A DNA stretch of 64,000 nt from Candidatus Pantoea soli (GCF_007833795.1 NZ_CP032702.1:124001-188000), one strand, 5' to 3'. Positions 1 to 9,442 are shown, counted from the first letter of the stretch. A program made the numbers and translations. Notes: generated by a model from the sequence alone, not told the origin.

Positions 1-128
1 TCAGACTGACGCGCCAGGTAGACGGCGGTGTTGAGCGTGTCGCCGCCAAAGCCACGTTTGATATGCTCGCCTTTTTCGGACAGTTCAATCATGCATTCGC
101 CAATCACGGCGATTTTTTTCTGCGTCAT
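1..128 (-). CDS. kdgK: 2-dehydro-3-deoxygluconokinase, N-terminal part (cut by window edge)
   Basis: Only the first 42 codons are in the window; the gene runs off the left edge. The product starts MTQKKIAVIGECMIELSEKG and continues into KRGFGGDTLNTAVYLARQ, which I recognise as the N terminus of KdgK, a PfkB/ribokinase-family enzyme. KdgK phosphorylates 2-keto-3-deoxygluconate with ATP to KDPG, feeding pectin and hexuronate breakdown into the Entner-Doudoroff aldolase step in the cytoplasm. The visible GGD...N segment is the substrate-binding part of the family. It is divergent from pdeH, with a palindromic candidate KdgR operator between them. The ATG at 126-128 (reverse strand) aligns with the E. 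coli start. Truncation is due only to the window. Confidence 0.93.
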   Translation of the reverse strand, partial: MTQKKIAVIGECMIELSEKGEHIKRGFGGDTLNTAVYLARQS

Positions 129-195
129 GGTGTTCGGCCTGTAGTGGAAATCTGCCTCACAGTCTCGCGTCTGGTATGGCAGCCGTCAATATTTT

Positions 196-212
196 TTAAA
201 ACGGCGTTTTAA
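196..212. promoter_or_regulatory. Candidate KdgR operator upstream of kdgK
   Basis: A perfect 8-bp-arm palindrome, TTAAAACGGCGTTTTAA, sits in the kdgK-pdeH gap. Its core differs by one base per arm from the AAACA-N-TGTTT core I associate with KdgR boxes, and KdgR is the known repressor of kdgK in enterobacteria. On the minus strand a TTGACG hexamer (184-189) follows it, a plausible -35 for kdgK, although the matching -10 is poor. The operator call is an inference. Confidence 0.45.
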
Positions 213-257
213 TTTAACTTAAGGCGGAAACCGGCCGTTTTAGCGTGATTTAGCGGC

Positions 258-283
258 TAAAGCACGGTCTGTTTTGCCGATTA
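258..283 (+). promoter_or_regulatory. Candidate sigma-28 (FliA) promoter, upstream copy
   Basis: TAAA at 258-261 and GCCGATTA at 276-283 resemble the flagellar sigma-28 consensus TAAA-N15-GCCGATAA, with a spacer one base short (14). pdeH is a class 3 flagellar gene in E. coli, which makes this reasonable. Confidence 0.45.
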
Positions 284-334
284 AGCTCCCGCTGCGCTGT
301 TAGACTCAACCGCTTCTGTGACGGATCAGACCCT

Positions 335-361
335 TACTGTTATCCAGGGGATAGCCGATAT
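335..361 (+). promoter_or_regulatory. Candidate sigma-28 (FliA) promoter for pdeH
   Basis: TACTGTTA at 335-342, then 11 nt, then GCCGATAT at 354-361. This compares with TAAAGTTT-N11-GCCGATAA: the -10 element matches 7 of 8 and the -35 element 5 of 8. It ends 50 bp before the pdeH start codon. Confidence 0.5.
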
Positions 362-411
362 TTGCCGCTGTGAGGCTGCCCGCGGCACGCAACACCAATC
401 AGGAAAAAACC

Positions 412-1185
412 ATGGTGATGAAGAATTTGATTCATCGGCTGCCTTCTTCTCATGAGCTTGCGCGACATCAGGAAACCAGTCTCTTCTGGCAGCAGTGCCA
501 GCGCTGCTACACGTTCCAGCCGATTTACCAGGTCTCCGGGCGCTTGCTGGCCATTGAACTGCTGACCGCTGTCACGCACCCCTTAGCGCCGGAAAAGCGC
601 CTTTCGCCGGAAACCTATTTTGATGCGATGACCATAAAGCAGCGGCTGGCGATCGTGCAGGAGCAGCTGGAACTGCTGCTGCAGTGGTCGCCGTTTTTCC
701 ACCAGCATCAGCTGGTGGCTTCGGTGAACATTGACGGCCCTTCGCTCATCGCCATTCAGCAGCACGCGGCGATCCGTACGCTGATCGCGCAGCTGCCGTG
801 GGTACGCTTTGAACTGACCGAGCACCACGCGCTGCCGCAGGAGGAGATGGTGGCGCAGATGCCAGAGCTGGGCCCGCTGTGGCTGGATGATTTCGGCTCC
901 GGTATGGCTAACTTCTCCGCGCTGACCGAGCTGCGTTATGACTACATTAAACTTTCGCGCGAACTCTTTATGCTGCTGCGGGCTTCTGATGAAGGCCGCT
1001 CGCTGTTCTCTATGTTGCTGTCGCTGATCAATCGCTACTGCAATGGCGTGATTGTGGAGGGGGTGGAAACGGAAGAGGAGTGGCGCCAGGTACAGGCTTC
1101 GCCGGCCATGGCCGCGCAGGGCTATTTTTTCTCCCGTCCGCTGCCGTTCAGCCAGCTGGAAACGCTGGTGCTGTCGCTTCCCTGA
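412..1185 (+). CDS. pdeH: Cyclic-di-GMP phosphodiesterase PdeH (YhjH)
   Basis: A 257-residue protein made almost entirely of one EAL domain and aligning end to end with E. coli PdeH. The EAL signature appears as IELLT near residue 48. Later conserved metal- and substrate-binding blocks are SVNIDG near 104, FELTEH, WLDDFGSGMANFS near 160, YIKLSRE, and VEGVETEEEW near 224. In E. coli this enzyme linearises c-di-GMP in the cytoplasm and keeps YcgR from braking the flagellar motor, so it promotes motility. I chose the ATG at 412, which has AGGAAA five bases upstream; an in-frame GTG at 370 lacks a ribosome site and extends beyond the family. Two sigma-28-like motifs upstream agree with flagellar control. 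yhjG follows 61 bp downstream. Confidence 0.95.
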   Translation: MVMKNLIHRLPSSHELARHQETSLFWQQCQRCYTFQPIYQVSGRLLAIELLTAVTHPLAPEKRLSPETYFDAMTIKQRLAIVQEQLELLLQWSPFFHQHQLVASVNIDGPSLIAIQQHAAIRTLIAQLPWVRFELTEHHALPQEEMVAQMPELGPLWLDDFGSGMANFSALTELRYDYIKLSRELFMLLRASDEGRSLFSMLLSLINRYCNGVIVEGVETEEEWRQVQASPAMAAQGYFFSRPLPFSQLETLVLSLP

Positions 1186-1246
1186 TCCCGTTCCCCTGCG
1201 TCTCGACTATCTTTAAGAGGACGAGGAAGGGCATGGAGAAGGAAAA

Positions 1247-3307
1247 ATGTCGCGCACGGGAAAAATTGTCAGCTGGATCATTGGGATTTTATTGTTGCTG
1301 GTTGTGGTGGTCGTGGTCATTATCGCCACCTTTGACTGGAATCGCCTGAAGCCAACCATCAACCAGAAAGTCTCAGCAGAGCTGAACCGGCCGTTTGCGA
1401 TTCGCGGCGATCTGGGCGTGGCCTGGGTGCGCAACCGGGAAGAGCCCGGCTGGCGCAGCTGGGTGCCGTGGCCGCAGGTGCACGCTGACGATGTGATGCT
1501 CGGCAATCCGCCCGCTATTCCGGATGTGACCATGGTGCATTTACAGCGTGTGGAAGCCACGCTGGCGCCGCTGGCGCTGCTGCACAAAGAAGTGTACCTG
1601 CCGTGGATCAAGATGCAGCAGCCGGATGCGCGGCTGGTGCAGACCGCCGATAAAAAAAACAACTGGACCTTTAACCTCGCCAGCAGTGAAAACAGCGATC
1701 CCGCTGCGCCGCCGTCGGCGTGGTCTTTCCGCCTCGATAATATCCTGTTTGATCAGGGTACGCTGCGCTACCGCGATGCTGTCAATGACGCGGACGTTAC
1801 CGTGAAGATTAATCCGCTGGGCAAGCCGGTGCCGTATGCGCAGGTGGCGGGCGGCAGCGACCAGCAAAAAGGGGCGGGTGACTTTGTGTTTGGCTGGCAG
1901 GCCAGCGGCACCTATAACAAACAGCAGCTCGACGGCGAGGGCAAAATTGGCGGCATGCTGTCGCTGCGCAGCAAAACCACCCCGTTCCCGCTACAGCTGG
2001 ACGTGCGCAATGGCACCACGCGCGTGCGCGCTGACGGCACGCTGCAGGACCCGCTTAACCTTGGTGGGCTGAATCTGCGCCTGCGCTTTTCCGGCGACAC
2101 GTTGGCGAATCTGTACCGCTTAACCGGCGTCCTGCTGCCGGATACGCCTCCGTACGAAACGGATGGTCATCTGATTGCGCGCTTTAATGACGCCCGGGGC
2201 GCGCTGTACCGTTACGAAAAATTCAATGGTCACATTGGCGACAGCGATATTCACGGTTCGCTGGTCTACCGGCAGGGCAAACCGCGTCCGTCGCTGACCG
2301 GGGAACTCACTTCTGAGCAGCTGCGCATGGCGGATCTGGGGCCGCTGATTGGCGTGAAATCCGGCAAAGGCAGTGATAAAACCGCGCAGGCCAAAGCACA
2401 GCGCGGCGATGACGCCGCGCAGCCGGCAGATCGCGTGCTGCCGCACGATCGCTTTGACACCCAAAGCTGGGACGTGATGGATGCCGATGTGAAATTCAGC
2501 GGCAAGCGTATTGAACACAGCAGCAAGCTGCCGTTGAGCGATCTTTACACCCATTTGCAGCTGAAAAACGGCGATTTGCTACTGGACCCGCTGCGTTTCG
2601 GCATGGCGGGCGGCAACATTAACTCCACCATTCGTCTGGAAGGCAATCGCAGCCCGATGCGCGGCCGTGCCGATCTGCATGCGCGCAAGCTGCAACTGCG
2701 TCAGCTGTTCCCCGGTGTTACCGCCATGCAGCGCAGCCTGGGCCAGCTGAACGGTGACGCCAGCTTAACCGGCAGCGGAAATTCGGTGGCGGATCTGCTG
2801 GCAACCAGCAACGGCGATTTGAAGCTGCTGATGAACGATGGGCTGATCAGCCGCAGCCTGATGGAAATTGCCGGGCTGAACGTCGGCAACTATGTGGTGG
2901 GCAAGCTGTTTGGTGATGATGAGGTGCGCATTAACTGTGCGGCGACCAATCTCACGGTGCGTCAGGGTGTGGCAACGCCACAGCTGTTTATCTTTGATAC
3001 AGAAAATGCAGTGATTAACGTCACCGGTAACGCGAATTTCGCCACCGAGCGGCTGGATCTGTCGATTAATCCGGAGAGCAAGGGCATTCGTATCATCACC
3101 CTGCGCTCACCGCTGTACGTGCGCGGCACCTTTAAAAACCCGGATGCCGGTGTCAAAGCCGGCCCGCTGCTGGCGCGCGGCGCGGCAGCCGTCGCGCTGG
3201 GTGCGGTGGTGGCACCGGCGGCAGCGCTGCTGGCGCTGATTTCGCCAAGCGAAACCGATGCCAATCAGTGCAGCACCGTGCTGCAGCAGATGAAAAACAG
3301 CAAATAA
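1247..3307 (+). CDS. yhjG: AsmA family protein YhjG
   Basis: A 686-residue protein, the same size as E. coli YhjG and recognisably similar throughout. An N-terminal membrane anchor (about residues 8-28) is followed by a long periplasmic AsmA-type region beginning DWNRLKPTINQKVSAELNRP. The C-terminal AsmA_2-like part includes NVGNYVVGKLFGDDEVRINC and LRSPLYVRGTFKNPD. AsmA-like proteins are long grooved proteins linked to phospholipid transport between inner and outer membranes; the particular role of YhjG is not settled. A hydrophobic Ala-rich stretch lies near the C terminus. The gene follows pdeH on the same strand and ends directly against convergent ppiC, with no base between the two stop codons. 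Confidence 0.9.
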   Translation: MSRTGKIVSWIIGILLLLVVVVVVIIATFDWNRLKPTINQKVSAELNRPFAIRGDLGVAWVRNREEPGWRSWVPWPQVHADDVMLGNPPAIPDVTMVHLQRVEATLAPLALLHKEVYLPWIKMQQPDARLVQTADKKNNWTFNLASSENSDPAAPPSAWSFRLDNILFDQGTLRYRDAVNDADVTVKINPLGKPVPYAQVAGGSDQQKGAGDFVFGWQASGTYNKQQLDGEGKIGGMLSLRSKTTPFPLQLDVRNGTTRVRADGTLQDPLNLGGLNLRLRFSGDTLANLYRLTGVLLPDTPPYETDGHLIARFNDARGALYRYEKFNGHIGDSDIHGSLVYRQGKPRPSLTGELTSEQLRMADLGPLIGVKSGKGSDKTAQAKAQRGDDAAQPADRVLPHDRFDTQSWDVMDADVKFSGKRIEHSSKLPLSDLYTHLQLKNGDLLLDPLRFGMAGGNINSTIRLEGNRSPMRGRADLHARKLQLRQLFPGVTAMQRSLGQLNGDASLTGSGNSVADLLATSNGDLKLLMNDGLISRSLMEIAGLNVGNYVVGKLFGDDEVRINCAATNLTVRQGVATPQLFIFDTENAVINVTGNANFATERLDLSINPESKGIRIITLRSPLYVRGTFKNPDAGVKAGPLLARGAAAVALGAVVAPAAALLALISPSETDANQCSTVLQQMKNSK

Positions 3308-3589
3308 TCAGTTGCGCCACAGCACTTTGATGATGTGGTAACCAAAAGCGGTTTTTACCGGCCCGAACGGCGTCAGCAGCGGGCAGGTAAATACCGCCTT
3401 ATCAAAGGCCGGTACCATCTGGCCTTTGCGAAACTCCCCTAAATCGCCGCCGTTGCGCCCGGACGGGCAGGTTGAGTGTTTTTTTGCCAGCTGCTGAAAA
3501 CTGGCACCTTTTTCCAGCTGCGCCAGCAGCGCTTTCGCCTGTGCTTCTTCTTTGACGAGGATATGTAAAGCCGCCGCGGTTTTCGCCAT
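3308..3589 (-). CDS. ppiC: Peptidyl-prolyl cis-trans isomerase C (parvulin)
   Basis: A 93-residue single-domain parvulin, identical in length to E. coli PpiC. It begins [15 protein letters not shown] and contains the parvulin blocks [18 protein letters not shown] and [12 protein letters not shown]. It is a cytoplasmic foldase that isomerises Xaa-Pro bonds. A strong ribosome site (GGAGAGC) precedes the ATG. In E. coli this gene sits between ilvC and rep; here the ilv genes are absent and the neighbour is yhjG, so a rearrangement joint lies at its 3' end. Its promoter probably includes the TATAAT at 3622-3627 (reverse strand). Confidence 0.95.
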   Translation of the reverse strand: MAKTAAALHILVKEEAQAKALLAQLEKGASFQQLAKKHSTCPSGRNGGDLGEFRKGQMVPAFDKAVFTCPLLTPFGPVKTAFGYHIIKVLWRN

Positions 3590-3606
3590 GATGCTCTCCG
3601 GTTATG

Positions 3607-3627
3607 TATAATGTGCGGCGCATTATA
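3607..3627. promoter_or_regulatory. Inverted repeat carrying a -10 hexamer on each strand (ppiC/rep)
   Basis: TATAATG (3607-3613) and CATTATA (3621-3627) form a perfect 7-bp inverted repeat around a 7-nt spacer. Each arm holds a TATAAT hexamer, one per strand. The minus-strand copy is well placed for ppiC. The plus-strand copy would point to rep but has no good -35. I see no clear -35 for either. Confidence 0.4.
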
Positions 3628-3785
3628 TCCCCGTCATGCTGCAAATTGCAGAGGCGCTGGCCGCGCGTGCCCGCGCCGGTCACTTACCCCGGTAAGCTTG
3701 CGAAGACGCCCTTTGCGCCTTGCTGCAATCTGTACGATGCAGGGAACCATCCCAGATAATTCAATAGGTTGAGTGAAATTACCTT

Positions 3786-5807
3786 ATGCGTTTAAACCCC
3801 GGCCAACAACGAGCTGTCGAATTTGTCACCGGCCCCTGCCTGGTGCTGGCGGGGGCGGGTTCCGGTAAAACCCGCGTTATCACCAACAAAATTGCCCATC
3901 TGATTCGCGAATGCGGCTATCAGGCGCGCCATATCGCGGCAGTGACCTTTACCAATAAAGCCTCGCGCGAGATGAAAGAGCGCGTGGCGCAAACCCTTGG
4001 CCGCAAAGAGGCGCGCGGCCTGATGATCTCCACTTTCCATACGCTGGGTCTGGAGATCATAAAACGGGAATATGCGGCACTGGGCATGAAGTCCACCTTC
4101 TCGCTATTTGACGATCAGGACCAGCTGGCGCTGCTGAAAAACCTGACAAAACAGTGGCTGGAAGAGGACAAAACCCTGCTGCAACAGCTGATTTCGACCA
4201 TCTCCAACTGGAAAAATGACCTGGTCGATCCGCAGGGCGCGGCAGGCAGGGCGAAATCACAGCGCGATCAGATCTTCGCCCATTGCTACGGCCTGTACGA
4301 TCAGCATCTGAAAGCGTGCAACGTGCTGGATTTCGACGATTTAATTCTGCTGCCCACGCTGCTGCTGCAGCGCAATGAGACAGTGCGCGAGCGCTGGCAG
4401 CAGCGCATTCGCTATCTGCTGGTGGATGAATATCAGGACACGAACACCAGCCAGTACGAGCTGGTAAAACTGCTAGTGGGTGCGCGGGCGCGCTTTACCG
4501 TGGTGGGCGATGACGACCAGTCGATTTACTCCTGGCGCGGCGCGCGGCCACAAAACCTGGTGCTGCTGAAAGAGGATTTTCCGGCGCTGGAAGTGGTGAA
4601 GCTGGAGCAGAACTACCGCTCTTCACAGCGTATTCTCAAGGCAGCAAACATCCTGATCGCTAACAACCCACACGTGTTTGAGAAGCGCCTGTTTTCCGAG
4701 CTGGGCGTGGGCAGCGAACTGAAGGTGCTGAGCGCGAATAATGAAGACCATGAAGCGGAGCGCGTCACCGGCGAGCTGATCGCCCATCACTTCATCCACA
4801 AAACCCAGTACAAGGATTATGCGATTCTCTACCGCGGCAACCATCAGTCGCGCGTGTTTGAAAAGCTGCTGATGCAGAACCGCATCCCTTATCGTATTTC
4901 CGGCGGTACGTCGTTCTTTTCCCGTCCGGAAATCAAAGACCTGCTGGCGTACCTGCGCGTGCTGACCAACCCGGAAGACGACAGCGCGTTTCTGCGCATC
5001 GTCAATACGCCGCGCCGCGAAATTGGTCCGGCCACGCTGCAGAAGCTGGGAGAGTGGGCCACGCTGCGTAATAAGAGCCTGTTCAATGCCAGCTTTGATA
5101 TGGGGCTGGCGCAGACGCTGACCGGGCGCGGCCTGGAGCATCTGCAGCGCTTTACCCACTGGCTCAACGAGATTGTACAGCTCACAGAGCGTGAGCCGGT
5201 GAATGCGGTACGCGATCTGATTCGCGGCATTGATTATGAGAGCTGGCTGTTTGAAACCTCGGGCAGCCCGAAGGCCGCTGAAATGCGCATGAAGAACGTC
5301 AATACGCTGTTTCAGTGGATGACGGAGATGCTGGAAGGCGATGAGCTGAACGAACCGATGACGCTGGCGCAGGTGGTCACGCGCTTTACTCTGCGCGACA
5401 TGATGGAGCGCGGCGAAAGCGACGAGGAGCTGGATCAGGTTCAGCTGATGACGCTGCACGCCTCAAAAGGCCTGGAGTTTCCCTATGTGTTCCTGGTGGG
5501 CATGGAAGAGGGCCTGTTGCCGCATCAGAGCAGTATCGATGAGAACAACATCGAAGAGGAGCGCCGCCTGGCCTATGTCGGCATTACCCGGGCACAGAAA
5601 GAGCTGACGTTTACGCTGTGCCGCGAACGGCGGCAGTATGGCGAGCTGGTACGCCCTGAGCCCAGCCGTTTTCTGCTTGAGCTGCCGCAGGACGATGTGG
5701 TGTGGGAGCGTGAAAAGAAGGTAGTCAGTGCGGAGGAGCGCATGAAGACCGGCCAGACGCGGGTTGCCGGCCTGCGTGCCATGCTGGAAAACGCCCGAAA
5801 AGGGTGA
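3786..5807 (+). CDS. rep: ATP-dependent DNA helicase Rep
   Basis: A 673-residue superfamily 1A helicase that matches E. coli Rep along its length. Walker A is GAGSGKT at residues 23-29. Walker B is [18 protein letters not shown], followed by [26 protein letters not shown] and [19 protein letters not shown]. Rep is a 3'-5' helicase that travels with the replisome through DnaB and clears protein roadblocks; it is also needed for some phage replication. The start at 3786 aligns with the E. coli N terminus. It is convergent with gppA, with a 9-bp stem-loop in the gap. Its paralogue UvrD is encoded at 35861-38023. Confidence 0.97.
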   Translation: MRLNPGQQRAVEFVTGPCLVLAGAGSGKTRVITNKIAHLIRECGYQARHIAAVTFTNKASREMKERVAQTLGRKEARGLMISTFHTLGLEIIKREYAALGMKSTFSLFDDQDQLALLKNLTKQWLEEDKTLLQQLISTISNWKNDLVDPQGAAGRAKSQRDQIFAHCYGLYDQHLKACNVLDFDDLILLPTLLLQRNETVRERWQQRIRYLLVDEYQDTNTSQYELVKLLVGARARFTVVGDDDQSIYSWRGARPQNLVLLKEDFPALEVVKLEQNYRSSQRILKAANILIANNPHVFEKRLFSELGVGSELKVLSANNEDHEAERVTGELIAHHFIHKTQYKDYAILYRGNHQSRVFEKLLMQNRIPYRISGGTSFFSRPEIKDLLAYLRVLTNPEDDSAFLRIVNTPRREIGPATLQKLGEWATLRNKSLFNASFDMGLAQTLTGRGLEHLQRFTHWLNEIVQLTEREPVNAVRDLIRGIDYESWLFETSGSPKAAEMRMKNVNTLFQWMTEMLEGDELNEPMTLAQVVTRFTLRDMMERGESDEELDQVQLMTLHASKGLEFPYVFLVGMEEGLLPHQSSIDENNIEEERRLAYVGITRAQKELTFTLCRERRQYGELVRPEPSRFLLELPQDDVVWEREKKVVSAEERMKTGQTRVAGLRAMLENARKG

Positions 5808-5843
5808 GGGATCGGGCGGACTGGCGCAGAGCCAGCGTCAGGC

Positions 5844-5866
5844 AACAGGCGCGGGCCGCGCCTGTT
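5844..5866. terminator. Stem-loop between convergent rep and gppA
   Basis: AACAGGCGC (5844-5852) pairs perfectly with GCGCCTGTT (5858-5866) across a 5-nt loop. There is no strong T tract on either side, so it may stabilise 3' ends rather than terminate alone. Its right arm touches the gppA stop codon. Confidence 0.5.
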
Positions 5867-7349
5867 ACGCGATGGTCAGTAACCAGTGCACATAGGACTG
5901 GTAGTGGCTCTCCTGCTCCAGCAGTTCAGCACGCAGAGGATGCGCCTCCAGCCAGCCCGCAGGCAGCGTCAGATGCAGCGCGTCATCATCCGCCTGTAGC
6001 CGTACTGCCGGCAGCGTGTTGTCCCGCCGGCGACTGGAGAAGATGATCGCCAGGCGCAGCAGGCGGCACAGCCGCTCTGCCATGCGCGGCGGCACCGCGT
6101 TCTGCTGGGTCAGCAGAGCGAGATCGATACTGCCGCTCTGGTTCTGCAGCAGGCAGGCCAGCATTTTTTTCTGCGCCGGGGTAAATCCAGGCAGATCGAG
6201 GTGACGAATCAGATAGGCCGCGTGCTGGGGCGCCTGGCGGAAATCAACGCTCAGGCCTATTTCGTGCAGGGAGCAGGCGCTGAGCAGCAGGTCGCGACAG
6301 CGCTGATCGAGCTTCCAGCTGCTGCTGACCTGACGAAAGAAACTCTCAGCCAGCTGGCGCACGCGTCCGGCCTGATCAACATCAATGGTAAAGCGGCGCT
6401 GCACGTTCTGCAGCGTCCGGCTGCGGATGTCGCGATCCACCGGCAGATGCAACATGCCGTAGACCAGCCCTTCGCGCAGCGCACCGCCTGCCAGCGTCAT
6501 GCTTTCAATATTCAGTTCGTGGAAGATGGCGATCAGAATCGACAGCCCGCTCGGGAAGACCAGCGCGCGCTCCAGCGTCAGGCCTTCAATCTCCAGCTCT
6601 TCCAGCTTACCGCACTGAATCGCCCGCTGTTTCAGCTGCTGCAGCTTGCTCAGCGTGATGCGCTCGTCCATGCCCTGCGCCACCATGATCTCCTGCAGCG
6701 CCTGTACGGTGCCGGAGGCGCCGACGCAGATTTGCCAGCCTTTCTCACGCAGTGCCGCAGCCACCGGACGGATCATGTCGCGCGCCGCCTGTTCCGCCTG
6801 AGCAAAATTCTCCCGGGTCAGGTGCCGGTCGCCAAAGAAGCGTTCCAGCCAGGTGACGCAGCCCATCGACAGGCTGAACAGAGTGGTGGCGTGCGCGCCT
6901 TCGCCGGTGACCAGTTCGGTACTGCCACCGCCGATATCGACCACCAGACGCTGATCGGAGCCGCCGGTGGTGTGCGCCACGCCCTGATAAATCAGGCGGG
7001 CTTCTTCTTCGCCACTGATGACGTTGACCGGGCAGCCAAGCAGGGATTCAGCCGGGGTGAGGAAATCCTGCGCGTTGCGGGCAATCCGCAGCGTGGCGGT
7101 TGCCACCACGCGGATTTGATCGGCAGGAATGTCCTGCAGCTGTTCGGAGAAAAGTTTCAGGCACTGCCAGCCGCGCTGCATCGCCTCGGTGGAGAGCTGG
7201 TTACTGGCGTCGAGGCCGGCCGCCAGGCGTACCTTACGTTTGATACGCGCGACGGTCTGAATACTGCCGGACACTTCGCGCACCACCAGCATGTGAAAGC
7301 TGTTAGATCCCAGATCAATCGCAGCATAGAGTGACGATGCGCTTAGCAT
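5865..7349 (-). CDS. gppA: Guanosine pentaphosphate phosphohydrolase / exopolyphosphatase GppA
   Basis: A 494-residue Ppx/GppA family protein, the same size as E. coli GppA. The ASKHA-type phosphate loops are visible: [15 protein letters not shown] near residue 10 and [16 protein letters not shown] near 155, with [12 protein letters not shown] and [14 protein letters not shown] between. A C-terminal HD-like region ([19 protein letters not shown]) completes the family layout. The enzyme converts pppGpp to ppGpp in the stringent response and can hydrolyse polyphosphate. It lies six bases downstream of rhlB on the same strand, so the two are probably co-transcribed, as in E. coli. Confidence 0.96.
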   Translation of the reverse strand: MLSASSLYAAIDLGSNSFHMLVVREVSGSIQTVARIKRKVRLAAGLDASNQLSTEAMQRGWQCLKLFSEQLQDIPADQIRVVATATLRIARNAQDFLTPAESLLGCPVNVISGEEEARLIYQGVAHTTGGSDQRLVVDIGGGSTELVTGEGAHATTLFSLSMGCVTWLERFFGDRHLTRENFAQAEQAARDMIRPVAAALREKGWQICVGASGTVQALQEIMVAQGMDERITLSKLQQLKQRAIQCGKLEELEIEGLTLERALVFPSGLSILIAIFHELNIESMTLAGGALREGLVYGMLHLPVDRDIRSRTLQNVQRRFTIDVDQAGRVRQLAESFFRQVSSSWKLDQRCRDLLLSACSLHEIGLSVDFRQAPQHAAYLIRHLDLPGFTPAQKKMLACLLQNQSGSIDLALLTQQNAVPPRMAERLCRLLRLAIIFSSRRRDNTLPAVRLQADDDALHLTLPAGWLEAHPLRAELLEQESHYQSYVHWLLTIA

Positions 7350-7355
7350 GTGTGC

Positions 7356-8651
7356 TTAACCCGAACGTTTACGGTTGTTATTGCGCGGTGCGCCGCCCCG
7401 ACGGTTAGTGTTGTTACCGCCACGACGTGGACCGTTACCGGAACGACTACGCTGCAGACGTTTCGGCGGCGGTAAATCGCTCAGCAGTGCCTCGCTGTTG
7501 TACTTGCTGACCGGAATGCCGTGGCCAATATACTCTTCAATGGCAGGCAGGTTCAGCGCGTACTCTTCACACGCCAGGCTGATGGAGTGCCCGCTGGCAC
7601 CCGCACGACCGGTACGGCCGATACGGTGCACGTAATCTTCGCGATCGTCAGGCAGATCATAGTTAAAGACGTGGGTAACGGCCGGAATGTGCAGACCGCG
7701 CGCGGCAACATCGGTTGCCACCAGAATATCCACGTCGCCTTTGGTGAAGTCGTCCAGGATACGCAGGCGTTTTTTCTGCGCCACGTCGCCCGTCAGCAGC
7801 CCGACGCGGTGACCGTCTGCGGCCAGATGGCCCCAGATATCCTCACAGCGATGCTTGGTGTTGGCAAAAACAATGGCGCGGTCCGGCCACTCTTCTTCCA
7901 GCAGGGTCTGCAGCAGACGCATCTTCTCTTCGTTTGACGGATAGAAAAGCTCTTCTTTAATGCGGTGGCCGGTTTTCTGCTCGGGTTCGACTTCCACATA
8001 CTCGGCGTTGTTCATGTGTTCAAACGCCAGTTCACGCACGCGATAAGAGAGCGTGGCGGAGAACAGCATGCTCAGACGCTGCGTAGCCGGCGGCATGCGG
8101 CGGAACAGCCAGCGGATATCTTTGATAAAGCCGAGATCGAACATGCGATCCGCTTCATCCAGCACCACGACCTGAATGGCACCGAGATTAATGTGATTTT
8201 GTTTGGCGTAGTCGATCAGACGACCGGTGGTACCGACCAGAATATCGACGCCGTCAGCCAGCACTTTCAGCTGTTTGTCGTAGCCGTCACCGCCGTAAGC
8301 CAGGCCCAGTTTCAGCCCGGTGGCCTGCGCCAGCGGCTCGGCATCGGCGTGAATCTGCACGGCCAGCTCACGGGTCGGGGCCATAATCAGCGCGCGCGGC
8401 TGATTAATCTGACGACCTTCAGCCGCAGGGTGAGAAAGAAGATGATGAAACGTTGACGTCAGGAACGCCATCGTTTTGCCGGTACCGGTTTGCGCCTGAC
8501 CCGCGACATCACGCCCTGAAAGCGCAAAAGGCAACGCGAGCGCCTGGATGGGCGTGCAATTATGAAAGCCTTTTTTATCAAGGGCTTCCACCACCTGTGG
8601 GTGCAGGGCGAAGTCGGAAAACTTCTGTTCAGTTAAGTGTGTTTTGCTCAT
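7356..8651 (-). CDS. rhlB: ATP-dependent RNA helicase RhlB
   Basis: A 431-residue DEAD-box helicase. A Q motif lies near residue 35 ([12 protein letters not shown]), Walker A AQTGTGKT at 53-60, APTRELA at 91-97, DEAD at 165-168, then SATLSYR and [10 protein letters not shown]. The C-terminal tail is rich in Arg, Gly and Asn, as expected for an RNA-binding extension, and is slightly longer than in E. coli (421 residues). RhlB unwinds structured RNA for the degradosome by docking on RNase E. It is divergent from trxA and heads the rhlB-gppA unit. Confidence 0.97.
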   Translation of the reverse strand: MSKTHLTEQKFSDFALHPQVVEALDKKGFHNCTPIQALALPFALSGRDVAGQAQTGTGKTMAFLTSTFHHLLSHPAAEGRQINQPRALIMAPTRELAVQIHADAEPLAQATGLKLGLAYGGDGYDKQLKVLADGVDILVGTTGRLIDYAKQNHINLGAIQVVVLDEADRMFDLGFIKDIRWLFRRMPPATQRLSMLFSATLSYRVRELAFEHMNNAEYVEVEPEQKTGHRIKEELFYPSNEEKMRLLQTLLEEEWPDRAIVFANTKHRCEDIWGHLAADGHRVGLLTGDVAQKKRLRILDDFTKGDVDILVATDVAARGLHIPAVTHVFNYDLPDDREDYVHRIGRTGRAGASGHSISLACEEYALNLPAIEEYIGHGIPVSKYNSEALLSDLPPPKRLQRSRSGNGPRRGGNNTNRRGGAPRNNNRKRSG

Positions 8652-8767
8652 AGTGTGGTAGAATATCAGCTTACTATCGCTTTACGAAAGCGTATCCGAT
8701 GAAATAAAGTCAACCTACGTTGGTATATTTTACGCCAATTCGCCAGGCATAATCTTTGGAGTTAAAC

Positions 8768-9100
8768 ATGAGCAGCGATAAAATCGTTCACCTGACCGAT
8801 GACAGTTTCGACACTGACGTGCTGAAAGCCGACGGTGTGACGCTGGTTGATTTCTGGGCTGAATGGTGTGGTCCTTGCAAAATGATCGCCCCGATTCTCG
8901 ATGAAGTTGCAGAAGAGTACGAAGGTAAGCTTACCATCGCCAAGCTGAACATTGATGACAACCCAGGTACGGCGCCGAAATACGGTATCCGCGGTATCCC
9001 GACCCTGCTGCTGTTCAAAAACGGCGAAGTGGCGGCGACAAAAGTGGGCGCGCTGTCTAAAGGTCAGCTGAAAGAGTTCCTGAACGCTAACCTGGCCTGA
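8768..9100 (+). CDS. trxA: Thioredoxin 1
   Basis: A 110-residue thioredoxin with active site WCGPC at residues 33-37 and the cis-proline loop [11 protein letters not shown]. It is the main cytoplasmic disulfide reductase, reduced by TrxB, and donates electrons to ribonucleotide reductase and other targets. I use the ATG at 8768, which gives [14 protein letters not shown], one residue longer than E. coli; an in-frame ATG at 8756 would put the start on the Shine-Dalgarno (GGAG at 8758-8761). It is divergent from rhlB and upstream of rho, as in E. coli. Confidence 0.97.
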   Translation: MSSDKIVHLTDDSFDTDVLKADGVTLVDFWAEWCGPCKMIAPILDEVAEEYEGKLTIAKLNIDDNPGTAPKYGIRGIPTLLLFKNGEVAATKVGALSKGQLKEFLNANLA

Positions 9101-9116
9101 TCCCGGCGTGCGTTCT

Positions 9117-9142
9117 GCAGTGGCGAATTTTTTCGCCACTGC
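9117..9142 (+). terminator. Hairpin after trxA
   Basis: GCAGTGGCGAA (9117-9127) and TTCGCCACTGC (9132-9142) form a perfect 11-bp stem with a TTTT loop, 17 bp past the trxA stop. No U tract follows, so termination strength is uncertain. Confidence 0.55.
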
Positions 9143-9442
9143 TGGACGTCTCCCTTCAGGCGTGCTAATTTGACCTCACTGCATTACGCACTTACCTTTG
9201 TAGTTTGCATCTAAAGATTTCCCTTGTCAGACCCCGCTCGCATTGAACGTTTTCGTGGTTTGGCAATCTGACGGCTAGCACATTCGGCAACACCTTTCGA
9301 CCGTCTCAACGCTCCCTATCGCCACACCTGACGATAATCGTCGAGCACAGTTGAAAAAGAGCCATTAACAGGCATGGAATTTTTGCCATACCATTCACGA
9401 CAAACATTTCGAGAATTACCCCGAGTTTAAGAACCCATCACT
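9143..9442 (+). promoter_or_regulatory. Long untranslated leader of rho
   Basis: These 300 bases before rho hold no convincing gene. In E. coli the rho leader is the target of autogenous Rho-dependent attenuation, so the same role is likely here. A short open frame of 18 codons (9374-9430, starting MEFLPYHSRQ) ends 13 bases before the rho ATG. Its ribosome site is weak, and I do not recognise it as the annotated E. coli rhoL peptide. I do not call it a gene. Confidence 0.5.

Noticed and set aside
4623..5459. 278-codon open frame on the minus strand inside rep
   Set aside because: Lies wholly antisense to a certain gene. G+C-rich coding DNA leaves such mirror frames open; it has no ribosome site or family resemblance.
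6201..7334. 377-codon plus-strand frame opposite gppA
   Set aside because: Mirror frame of gppA with biased His/Gln/Ala composition and no domain; not a gene.
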